Of a DNA stretch of 64,000 bases, positions 25,755-32,751 are shown piece by piece. This DNA is from Methylobacillus methanolivorans (GTDB lineage: Bacteria > Pseudomonadota > Gammaproteobacteria > Burkholderiales > Methylophilaceae). Location: the NCBI RefSeq assembly GCF_044751345.1, contig NZ_JBIWXY010000001.1, forward strand, positions 62,001-126,000, written 5' to 3'. The translations under genes were made by a program, and so were the position numbers. The notes under the pieces were generated by a model. The model was given only the letters and a program-made list of their open reading frames with translations. It searched no databases and was not told where the DNA came from. The first letter of the stretch is position 1. The number at the start of each line of letters is the position of its first letter.

Positions 25755-26677
25755 CTCACTGAGAGTGATTTGTGATGATCGGGTAACATACTGATGACTT
25801 TGGCTAATGCCAGCGGCCATGCTTCCGGGAATATTTCAAAGTTTGTATGTAGTTTCTGATTATCCAAACATGAGTTTTTTGGCCGCTGGGCTAATGTGGG
25901 ATATTCACCGGCCATAATTGCCTGAATTGATTCTGATTGGACCTTTAGGGGGGGCCAGTTTTTTTCAATTCTAAGCTGATTGTATTCATGTACAATCGCC
26001 TTTGCAAAGCCATGCCATGTAGTGCTGCCAGCGTTGGTCAAATTATATATACCTGATTTATCAGATGTCCATTGTTGAATGGCTGATAAAGTTGCCTCGG
26101 CAATAGTCAGGCAGGAGGTGGGGCTGCCTTGCTGATCGCTGACAATATGTAGTTGCTCTTGTTCAGATGCTAACCTAAGAACCGTATGCATGAAATTTTT
26201 TCTGCCAGTGCTGTAAACCCAACTGGTACGAAAGATTAGGTAATGGCCGTCAACTGTTCGAATGGCATTTTCACCAGCAAGCTTGGTGGAGCCATAGACA
26301 TTTAATGGATTGGGCGTGTCTGTTTCATGATATGGCCGGGTTCCCATGCCATCAAATACATAGTCTGTAGAATAGTGCACAAGTAATATGTCCAGTTTGT
26401 GAGCCTCCTCGGCAAAGGTCGCAGGGGCCAAGGCATTCACGGCATACGCAATTTCAATTTCTTCTTCAGCTTTATCAACGGCAGTATAGGCTGCTGGATT
26501 TATGATGAGATCCGGTTTGATATGCTGTACAACTTCACGGATTTGTTTGGGCTTGGAAAGGTCTAGTTGGCTGCGATCGGGTGCGATGACTTCCCCTAAG
26601 CTTTGTAGTTTAGGGTAGAGTGCACGACCTACTTGGCCATTGATACCGGTAAGAAGTATTTTATTAAATTTTCCCAT
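25751..26677 (-). CDS. rfbD: dTDP-4-dehydrorhamnose reductase
   Basis: A 308-residue short-chain dehydrogenase. It has LLTGINGQVGRAL (NADPH site), YSTDYVFDG, and YGSTKLAGE with the catalytic Tyr/Lys pair. It performs the last step to dTDP-L-rhamnose. The ATG at 26677 shares its A with the TAA of rfbC, so the frame reading further upstream is not the real start. It is the last gene of the rfbBACD set, and its higher G+C contrasts with the adjoining pyruvyl transferase. Confidence 0.94.
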   Translation of the reverse strand: MGKFNKILLTGINGQVGRALYPKLQSLGEVIAPDRSQLDLSKPKQIREVVQHIKPDLIINPAAYTAVDKAEEEIEIAYAVNALAPATFAEEAHKLDILLVHYSTDYVFDGMGTRPYHETDTPNPLNVYGSTKLAGENAIRTVDGHYLIFRTSWVYSTGRKNFMHTVLRLASEQEQLHIVSDQQGSPTSCLTIAEATLSAIQQWTSDKSGIYNLTNAGSTTWHGFAKAIVHEYNQLRIEKNWPPLKVQSESIQAIMAGEYPTLAQRPKNSCLDNQKLHTNFEIFPEAWPLALAKVISMLPDHHKSLSVS

Positions 26678-27225
26678 TATGTAAACAACTCTGCTTGGTG
26701 AATGCTTAGGCCTTGTTGGTCCTTCATGGATAGTAAAGGGGTTGTGCCGATATCCGGCCAATGAATTCCAATTGCATGATCATTCCAGCTAATGCATCGT
26801 TCATGCGCAGGCGCATAGAAGTCTGTGGTTTTGTAGAGAAATTCAGCGGTTTCGGAGAGTACTAAAAAGCCATGGGCAAAGCCTGGGGGCACCCACATTT
26901 GTTTCTTGTTCTCACCGGAGATGTATTCTCCAACCCATTGCCCAAAAGTCGGGGATGAGTGGCGGATATCGACTGCAACATCAAAAACCTCGCCAGCAAC
27001 AACACGAACAAGTTTACCTTGTGCTTGCTCGATCTGGTAATGCAGGCCTCTCAATACACCTTTGATTGATTTTGAGTGGTTATCTTGTACAAAGTCGAAG
27101 TGCTGACCTACTGCTTGCTCAAATACCTTTCGGTTGAAGCTCTCGAAGAAAAAGCCGCGATCATCCCCGAATACTTTGGGTTCAATAACGAGGACATCAG
27201 GGATAGAGGTTGGGATGATTTTCAT
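26677..27225 (-). CDS. rfbC: dTDP-4-dehydrorhamnose 3,5-epimerase
   Basis: A 182-residue cupin-fold epimerase of standard length. It shows GVLRGLHYQ with the catalytic histidine, FFFESFNRKVFEQAVG near the start, and VPPGFAHGFLVLSE. It converts dTDP-4-keto-6-deoxyglucose to the L-lyxo form. Its ATG overlaps the rfbA stop by one base (TAATG) and its stop overlaps the rfbD start the same way, so the genes are tightly coupled. Confidence 0.95.
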   Translation of the reverse strand: MKIIPTSIPDVLVIEPKVFGDDRGFFFESFNRKVFEQAVGQHFDFVQDNHSKSIKGVLRGLHYQIEQAQGKLVRVVAGEVFDVAVDIRHSSPTFGQWVGEYISGENKKQMWVPPGFAHGFLVLSETAEFLYKTTDFYAPAHERCISWNDHAIGIHWPDIGTTPLLSMKDQQGLSIHQAELFT

Positions 27226-28103
27226 TAAAAGATTTTTTCTTTTAGCATGCGGATTAGATATTGGCCATAGCCGTTTTTCAGGTAGGGCTGGGCAATTCTC
27301 TCGACGTCTGTAGCACTGATATACCCTTTGCGATAAGCAATTTCTTCTGGACAGGCAATCTTGAGGCCTTGTCGTTTTTCTATGGTTTCGATAAAGAGGG
27401 AGGCTTCGAGTAGAGATTCATGGGTGCCAGTATCCAGCCAGGCATGCCCGCGTCCCATTAACTCTACATTCAGCTCGCCTTGTGCCAGATAGGTTTTGTT
27501 GACATCGGTGATCTCAAGCTCTCCACGAGGAGATGGCTTGAGCTCGGAAGCAATGTCAGCTACCTGGTTGTCGTAGAAATATAGGCCGGTAACGGCGTAG
27601 CGTGACTTGGGTTCTTTTGGTTTTTCCTCCAGGCTGATGGCCTGGCCAGCATCATTGAACTCCACTACGCCATAGCGCTCGGGATCGTGCACTGGATAGG
27701 CAAAGACGGTAGCACCCTCTTGGCGTTGATCGGCGTGTGCTAAGTCATGTGCTAAGTCGTGCCCGTAGAAAATATTATCTCCAAGCACTAGTGCACTTGG
27801 ATCATTACCGATGAAATCCTTTCCGATAATAAAGGCTTGCGCTAAGCCATCAGGGGAGGGTTGCACCGCATAGGTGATGTTAATACCCCATTGACTGCCA
27901 TCACCGAGAAGTTGTTCAAAGCGCGGTGTATCTTGAGGCGTGGAAATGAGCAGAATGTCTCGTATCCCTGCCAACAAGAGAGTGGACAAGGGATAATAGA
28001 TCATGGGCTTGTCGTAGACAGGCAGTAACTGCTTGGAAACTGCCTGGGTGACAGGATAAAGCCGTGTGCCTGAGCCTCCGGCTAAGATAATGCCTTTTCT
28101 CAT
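27225..28103 (-). CDS. rfbA: Glucose-1-phosphate thymidylyltransferase
   Basis: A 292-residue nucleotidyltransferase, the usual RmlA length. It starts KGIILAGGSGTRLYPVTQAV, followed by SKQLLPVYDKPMIYYPLS. It makes dTDP-glucose, the first step of dTDP-rhamnose synthesis. ATG 28103 is selected because it begins the conserved MRKGIILAGG and overlaps the rfbB stop by 4 bases. The frame open further upstream lies inside rfbB and is not used. Confidence 0.95.
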   Translation of the reverse strand: MRKGIILAGGSGTRLYPVTQAVSKQLLPVYDKPMIYYPLSTLLLAGIRDILLISTPQDTPRFEQLLGDGSQWGINITYAVQPSPDGLAQAFIIGKDFIGNDPSALVLGDNIFYGHDLAHDLAHADQRQEGATVFAYPVHDPERYGVVEFNDAGQAISLEEKPKEPKSRYAVTGLYFYDNQVADIASELKPSPRGELEITDVNKTYLAQGELNVELMGRGHAWLDTGTHESLLEASLFIETIEKRQGLKIACPEEIAYRKGYISATDVERIAQPYLKNGYGQYLIRMLKEKIF

Positions 28104-29197
28104 GCTGCGCTCCCGCTGTATTGCTTGTTGACCCAGTTCCGATATTCGCCGCTGGTGACGTTGTTGACCCAACCTTGATTCTGAAGATACCACTCGACAG
28201 TTTTGCGGATGCCGGTATCGAAAGTTTCTGCTGGTTTCCAGCCGAGTTCGCGTTCTAGTTTTGTAGCATCGATGGCATAACGACGGTCATGACCTGGTCG
28301 ATCTTTGACAAAAGTGAGTTGTTCTTTATAACTGCTGCCATCCGCTTTCGGTTTGAGTTCATCAAGGATGCTGCAAAGCGTTTGTACGACATCCAAGTTT
28401 GCTTTTTCATTCCATCCGCCCACGTTGTATGTTTCACCTAGCTTGCCAGCTTCAAGAACCCGACGGATCGCACTGCAGTGATCCTTGACGAATAGCCAGT
28501 CGCGAATCTGCTGGCCGTCACCGTAAATAGGCAAGGGCTTGCCAGCCAAGGCGTTAAGTAGGCACAGCGGAATCAGCTTTTCTGGGAAATGGTAAGGGCC
28601 GTAGTTGTTGGAGCAGTTGGTGGTGAGCACTGGCAAGCCATAGGTATGGTGGTAAGCGCGGACCAGATGGTCAGATGCTGCCTTGGAAGCCGAATAAGGG
28701 CTATTAGGGGCATAAGGCGTGGTTTCGGTAAATGCTGGATCGGTTGGGCCTAGAGTGCCGTACACTTCATCAGTGGAAACATGCAGGAAGCGGAATTGCG
28801 GGTTTTCCTTCTCTGCCGGGTTAGCCGCTACCAGAGCATTCCAGTAAGCGCGTACTTCTTCTAGTAAATGGAATGTGCCGACCACATTTGTCTGGATGAA
28901 GTCTTCAGGGCCATGAATAGAACGGTCCACATGGCTTTCGGCAGCAAAGTTGATGATGGCGCGCGGCTTGTGTTCTGCAAGCAGTTTTGCTAGCAGTGCA
29001 CGATCACCGATATCGCCATGCACGAAGATGTGGTTGGGGTTACCTTTAATATCCTCAAGGTTCTCTAGATTGCCAGCATAGGTCAGCTTGTCGAGGTTAA
29101 TGACTGTACCAAGCCCTGCATTGATCCAGTCCAGTACGAAATTACTACCAATGAAGCCCGCGCCGCCCGTGACCAGAATAGTATTTTTTATCTGCAT
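28100..29197 (-). CDS. rfbB: dTDP-glucose 4,6-dehydratase
   Basis: A 365-residue extended SDR enzyme. It has TGGAGFIGSNFVLDWI (NAD site), HVSTDEVYGTLG with the active-site Thr-Asp-Glu, and YSASKAASDHLV (Tyr-x3-Lys). It converts dTDP-glucose to the 4-keto-6-deoxy sugar. It is the first gene of the minus-strand rfbBACD operon and is transcribed divergently from galE; the 136-base gap between them must contain promoters for both. Confidence 0.95.
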   Translation of the reverse strand: MQIKNTILVTGGAGFIGSNFVLDWINAGLGTVINLDKLTYAGNLENLEDIKGNPNHIFVHGDIGDRALLAKLLAEHKPRAIINFAAESHVDRSIHGPEDFIQTNVVGTFHLLEEVRAYWNALVAANPAEKENPQFRFLHVSTDEVYGTLGPTDPAFTETTPYAPNSPYSASKAASDHLVRAYHHTYGLPVLTTNCSNNYGPYHFPEKLIPLCLLNALAGKPLPIYGDGQQIRDWLFVKDHCSAIRRVLEAGKLGETYNVGGWNEKANLDVVQTLCSILDELKPKADGSSYKEQLTFVKDRPGHDRRYAIDATKLERELGWKPAETFDTGIRKTVEWYLQNQGWVNNVTSGEYRNWVNKQYSGSAA

Positions 29198-29228
29198 AAT
29201 TGAGGATGATTGAACTGACTACGATTTG

Positions 29229-29253
29229 ACCATCCATGATTCTAAAGGATGGT
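29229..29253. promoter_or_regulatory. Inverted repeat in the rfbB-galE divergent gap
   Basis: ACCATCC and GGATGGT form a perfect 7-bp inverted repeat separated by 11 bases. It is placed 32 bases before the rfbB start and 81 bases before galE. It could be an operator for the divergent pair or a leader hairpin of rfbB. No function is demonstrated by sequence alone. Confidence 0.35.
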
Positions 29254-29333
29254 GCTGTATGCTAGCCAATAAATACGCATATATTTATGTTATGTTCGGT
29301 ATCTATTACATCTTCGCGGAGTGGAATGGTTAA

Positions 29334-30341
29334 ATGATTTTAGTAACAGGTGGCACAGGCTATATAGGCTCCCACGCGTGTGTGGAGTTAATAAATGCAG
29401 GGCATGAGGTGCTAGTGTTGGATAATTTCAGCAATAGTCAGGCTCACATTATTGACCGTATCAAGCAGATTACAGGCAATTCACCAGTGCTGGTTGAGGG
29501 GGATGTGCGGGACGAGACTTTGCTGCGAGATCTGTTTGCTAAGCATGCATTCGAGGCTGTGATGCACTTTGCCGGCTTGAAGGCGGTGGGGGAGTCGGTT
29601 GCACATCCCTTGTGGTATTACGACAATAACGTGGCAGGTAGTGTCACCTTGCTGCGCGTCATGCAGGATTTCAACGTCAAACAGTTTGTCTTCAGCTCTT
29701 CTGCAACGGTGTATGGCGACCCTGCCAGTGTGCCTATTCGCGAAGGCTTCCCTTTGTCTGCGACCAACCCATACGGTGCGAGCAAACTTATGGTTGAGGA
29801 TATCTTACGGGACTTAGCCGCCTCTGACCCCGATTGGCGCATTGCTATCTTGCGTTATTTCAACCCGGTTGGGGCGCATGAGAGTGGGCTGATTGGGGAA
29901 AATCCCAATGGCATTCCGAACAACCTTATGCCTTATATTACCCAGGTGGCACAGGGGCAGCGCGAGTTTCTTTCCGTGTTTGGCAGTGATTACCCGACTG
30001 TCGATGGTACAGGTGTGCGTGATTACATCCACGTGGTGGATCTGGTGATCGGTCATTTACGAGCGCTAGAAAGGTTAGCTAAGGAGCCAGGTGTCTTTAC
30101 CTGTAATCTTGGTACCGGCCAAGGGTATAGCGTGCTGCAGATCGTTAAGGCATTTGAGAGTGCTAGTGGCAAGAAAGTGCCATATCAATTGGTTGCTCGT
30201 CGTCCTGGGGATGTTGCGGCTAGTTACACCGATCCTGCCTATGCTGAACAATCCCTGAACTGGAAGGCTACGCGCGGCATTGAGCAAATGTGTGTGGATA
30301 GTTGGCGCTGGCAGCAGAATCTGGCTCACCAAAAAACGTGA
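29334..30341 (+). CDS. galE: UDP-glucose 4-epimerase
   Basis: A 335-residue extended SDR enzyme. It has LVTGGTGYIGSHACVELI (NAD site), SSSATVYGDP, and NPYGASKLMVEDIL carrying the catalytic Tyr/Lys. ILRYFNPVGAHESGLIGE follows, as in GalE. It interconverts UDP-glucose and UDP-galactose, supplying UDP-galactose for the polysaccharide. It sits alone on the plus strand between the rfb genes and the small PEP-CTERM genes. Confidence 0.95.
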   Translation: MILVTGGTGYIGSHACVELINAGHEVLVLDNFSNSQAHIIDRIKQITGNSPVLVEGDVRDETLLRDLFAKHAFEAVMHFAGLKAVGESVAHPLWYYDNNVAGSVTLLRVMQDFNVKQFVFSSSATVYGDPASVPIREGFPLSATNPYGASKLMVEDILRDLAASDPDWRIAILRYFNPVGAHESGLIGENPNGIPNNLMPYITQVAQGQREFLSVFGSDYPTVDGTGVRDYIHVVDLVIGHLRALERLAKEPGVFTCNLGTGQGYSVLQIVKAFESASGKKVPYQLVARRPGDVAASYTDPAYAEQSLNWKATRGIEQMCVDSWRWQQNLAHQKT

Positions 30342-30509
30342 TTTTTTGATGTAACCAAATTCAGGATTATCTCGGCTGCTTTATGGAGCTTAGCTTGATG
30401 CGATGCATTTCTGAGCGCAGCATGTTGTTTATGGTGCAGGTTTGGTAAGGGAAATTATGTGCCATCATTTAACAGTATGATTTCATTATAATTTAATATT
30501 GCTAATCCT

Positions 30510-30526
30510 TTGGCCCGGTTATTGCT
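30510..30526 (+). promoter_or_regulatory. Sigma-54 (-24/-12) promoter upstream of small PEP-CTERM genes
   Basis: The bases TTGGCCCGGTTATTGCT match YTGGCACGRNNNTTGCW at every defined position except one (C for A in the -24 element). The GG (30512) and GC (30524) doublets have the exact spacing. Transcription would start near 30537, about 28 bases before the ATG at 30565. This predicts dependence on RpoN and an enhancer-binding activator. Sigma-54 control of PEP-CTERM genes is known for the PrsK/PrsR type of system; no such regulator is encoded in this window. Confidence 0.7.
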
Positions 30527-30564
30527 TATCTCCTCTTGTCTTAACTTTGATGGGAGAATAAGTG

Positions 30565-31041
30565 ATGAGACGCTATGTAATGAAGTGGGTGGTGGGTGTC
30601 TTGATGCTGGTCATGATGACAGCGGTCAATGCAGCCACCAAGGTTGATGAGGTTGGCTATCTTTATGCCGACAGCGGTTTGACTAGTGATGCCGTCTTTT
30701 CTCACAGCCTTGATGCAGGTGTTTATGAGTTGTCTTTGCTGGATTATGCTTTCCCGGTCTCATTTGTTGATGGTAGTTTTGGCATCAGCATTTATAAGGG
30801 GGCATCGCTCATCAGCACGTTCTATGGTTCTGGTACTTTCCTCTTGCCTGAGTTGACCGCGGGCTCTTACCTGTTCAGTGTGTTTGGTGATGCCAACAAT
30901 GGTTTTGGTGTTGGGTCTTTTGGTTTCACGGTGTCTCCGGTACCTGAAGCCGATACTTGGGCATTGTTGTGCGTTGGTCTTGGGTTGTTGGTGGCTTATA
31001 CATCACGTCGCAGGACTCCGTCTATTTCTGAGAAAGCATAA
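30565..31041 (+). CDS. Small PEP-CTERM protein
   Basis: A 158-residue secreted protein. The signal peptide ends near TAVNAA. The body is beta-rich with repeated AGxYxxS/L-type strands (DAGVYELSLLDYAF; TAGSYLFSVFGD). The tail is VPEADTW + ALLCVGLGLLVAY + SRRRTPSISEKA, a variant sorting signal in which the second proline of VPEP is replaced by alanine. GGGAGA lies 7 bases before the ATG; a GTG one codon earlier is less likely. It resembles the next gene in size and strand pattern. It may be a matrix or surface protein (inference). Confidence 0.75.
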   Translation: MRRYVMKWVVGVLMLVMMTAVNAATKVDEVGYLYADSGLTSDAVFSHSLDAGVYELSLLDYAFPVSFVDGSFGISIYKGASLISTFYGSGTFLLPELTAGSYLFSVFGDANNGFGVGSFGFTVSPVPEADTWALLCVGLGLLVAYTSRRRTPSISEKA

Positions 31042-31054
31042 AGGGATGCAGATC

Positions 31055-31501
31055 ATGAAAAAGTTCTTGAATATGGTGCGAAGCATGCTGGTCATCGCTG
31101 CATTCTCTGGCAGTGTTGCTGCGCAGGCAGCGCCAGTGTTTGAGGTGGATTCAGCAACCACGTTGCCTGGTATGTACAAGTACAACATTGGCTTGCTGGC
31201 TGGTGATTATTCCTTGGCCCTGACCGATGTGAGTAGCAGCTTTTCCTGGTTGGGTGTGACACTCGGTCAGGGGGCGACGCAGCTTGGTACGTTGAGTTTG
31301 CTGGGGCCGGTGGATTCGGGAGTGCTGAATTTTTCAGTGGCTGGTGATGGCATCTATACTGCTTTGTTGTTTGCAAAGGGTAGTGTCGGGCCTGTCAATT
31401 TGGTCATCACTGCGGTTCCGGAGCCTGAAGTGGCTGCGATGTTGATGGTTGGCTTGGGTTTAGTGGCTTTGGGCGCACGTCGTAGACGCAAGCTGTCATA
31501 G
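31055..31501 (+). CDS. Small PEP-CTERM protein
   Basis: A 148-residue secreted protein with a signal peptide ending near VAAQAAP. The beta-rich body contains LAGDYSLALTD, parallel to the strand pattern of the preceding protein. The tail is VPEPEVAA + MLMVGLGLVALGA + RRRRKLS. ATG 31055 is chosen because AAAGGG lies 9 bases upstream; the ATG at 31046 is in contact with that site. It is separated by 13 bases from the previous gene and shares its sigma-54-type promoter. An intrinsic terminator follows. Confidence 0.8.
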   Translation: MKKFLNMVRSMLVIAAFSGSVAAQAAPVFEVDSATTLPGMYKYNIGLLAGDYSLALTDVSSSFSWLGVTLGQGATQLGTLSLLGPVDSGVLNFSVAGDGIYTALLFAKGSVGPVNLVITAVPEPEVAAMLMVGLGLVALGARRRRKLS

Positions 31502-31529
31502 CGTCTGACATCCAGTCATTGTAAGATTC

Positions 31530-31553
31530 ATGGGAGCTTAGGCTCCCATTTTT
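31530..31553 (+). terminator. Intrinsic terminator after small PEP-CTERM pair
   Basis: A perfect 8-bp stem (ATGGGAGC / GCTCCCAT) with loop TTAG, followed by five T. It closes the two-gene PEP-CTERM unit. Confidence 0.88.
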
Positions 31554-31604
31554 ATTTGTATGATCCCATCAGATATTTAACTTAAAAAACGGATAAAAGC
31601 GAAC

Positions 31605-32642
31605 GTGCGATATCTCTTACTGCTCTGTTGTATGTTTCAAGCGCTTTGTGTGTGGGCTGGGGAGGCGATTTCTCTGCGAACGGCTAACAAGGATGGATAC
31701 AATCTGCAGCCGGAGAATGTGGCTGTCATCGTCAATACAGACCAGCCGGAAAGTGTGCAGGCGGGGGAGTATTATCTTAAAGTGCGTCGCGTGCCTATAG
31801 AAAATCTCATCAAGGTGAGTATTCCTGGTAGCCCCAAGAAATTGAGTGCGCAATATTTTGCCCAGCTTAAGCAAGAAATTGATGCTCAGCTCAAGCCCCA
31901 GCATCAGGCGATTGTGATGATGTGGACCGCGCCTTATGCCGTGGAGTGTAACTCCATTACTTCGGCGATGACGATGGGGTTTGACCCTGAGCAATGTGCG
32001 AATACTTGTGCGCCAGCCAAACACCCTAGCCGCTATTTCAACTCTCGCTCGCTCAAGCCTTTTGATGAGATGGGTTATCGATTGTCCATGTTGTTGCCGG
32101 TGCAATCATTTGACGAAGCCAAGGCATTGATAGATCGCGGCTTTGCTAGTGACTACAGTGCGCCTGCTGCCACGGCTTATTACCTGACAACTTCAGATAA
32201 GAATCGCAGCAGTCGCGCCATGTTTTTCCCACCCTCAGGCAAGGTGGCGCAGCGTTATCTTGAAATCAAGAGCCTCAACACTGATAGCATTCGTGATGTG
32301 CAGGACATCATGATTTACCAGACAGGTCTGGTAAAGGTGCCTTATCTTGATACCTTGCACTTTTTCCCCGGTGCCTTGGCAGATCATCTCACTTCAACCG
32401 GAGGTGATTTGTTGAGCAATGGGCAGATGAGCAGCTTACGTTGGCTGGAAGCGGGTGCGACGGCTAGCTATGGCACGGTGTCGGAGCCATGTAATTATTG
32501 GCAGAAATTTCCTAATCCCGCAGTATTGCTCAAGCATTATCTTTTAGGGGCTTCGGCGATTGAAGCTTATTGGAAGAGCGTGGCTTGGCCTGTTCAGGGA
32601 GTCTTTATCGGAGAGCCATTGGCCTCACCGTACAAACGATAA
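31605..32642 (+). CDS. TIGR03790-family secreted protein of unknown function
   Basis: A 345-residue exported protein; the signal peptide ends near CVWAGE. It matches what I know of the TIGR03790 family: VAVIVNTDQPESVQAGEYYL near the start, YRVP-like contact RRVPIENLIKVSIP, QAIVMMWTAPYAVEC, a Cys pair (QCANTCAP), and a C-terminus ending VFIGEPLASPYK. The family has no known reaction; the N-terminal part recalls caspase/gingipain-like folds only loosely. The GTG start follows GGATAA at a longer spacing. It is a lone gene between the PEP-CTERM terminator and the thrS operon. Confidence 0.8.
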   Translation: MRYLLLLCCMFQALCVWAGEAISLRTANKDGYNLQPENVAVIVNTDQPESVQAGEYYLKVRRVPIENLIKVSIPGSPKKLSAQYFAQLKQEIDAQLKPQHQAIVMMWTAPYAVECNSITSAMTMGFDPEQCANTCAPAKHPSRYFNSRSLKPFDEMGYRLSMLLPVQSFDEAKALIDRGFASDYSAPAATAYYLTTSDKNRSSRAMFFPPSGKVAQRYLEIKSLNTDSIRDVQDIMIYQTGLVKVPYLDTLHFFPGALADHLTSTGGDLLSNGQMSSLRWLEAGATASYGTVSEPCNYWQKFPNPAVLLKHYLLGASAIEAYWKSVAWPVQGVFIGEPLASPYKR

Positions 32643-32705
32643 GGTATCGCTTGTTGTGGTGCTTGTGGCCTCTATGCGATAATTACCAACTACATTGATT
32701 GCGCA

Positions 32706-32732
32706 AGCAAAAGCCGTTTGACGGCTTTTGCT
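32706..32732 (+). terminator. Terminator-like hairpin just before thrS
   Basis: An 11-bp perfect stem (AGCAAAAGCCG / CGGCTTTTGCT) with loop TTTGA, followed by the weak U-tract GTTTATT. It ends 19 bases before the thrS start codon. It may end transcription of the upstream gene. Given its position in the probable thrS leader, it may alternatively take part in attenuation or translational control of thrS. Confidence 0.6.
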
Positions 32733-32751
32733 GTTTATTGGGTAAGGATAT

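Noticed and set aside
28104..28193. Longer rfbA with 30 extra N-terminal residues
   Set aside because: The extra part lies inside rfbB, and the conserved RmlA start MRKGIILAGG begins exactly at the ATG that overlaps the rfbB stop.
31617..32105. 162-codon minus-strand open frame within the TIGR03790 gene
   Set aside because: It is an antisense reading of a coding sequence with a signal peptide and family match on the plus strand.
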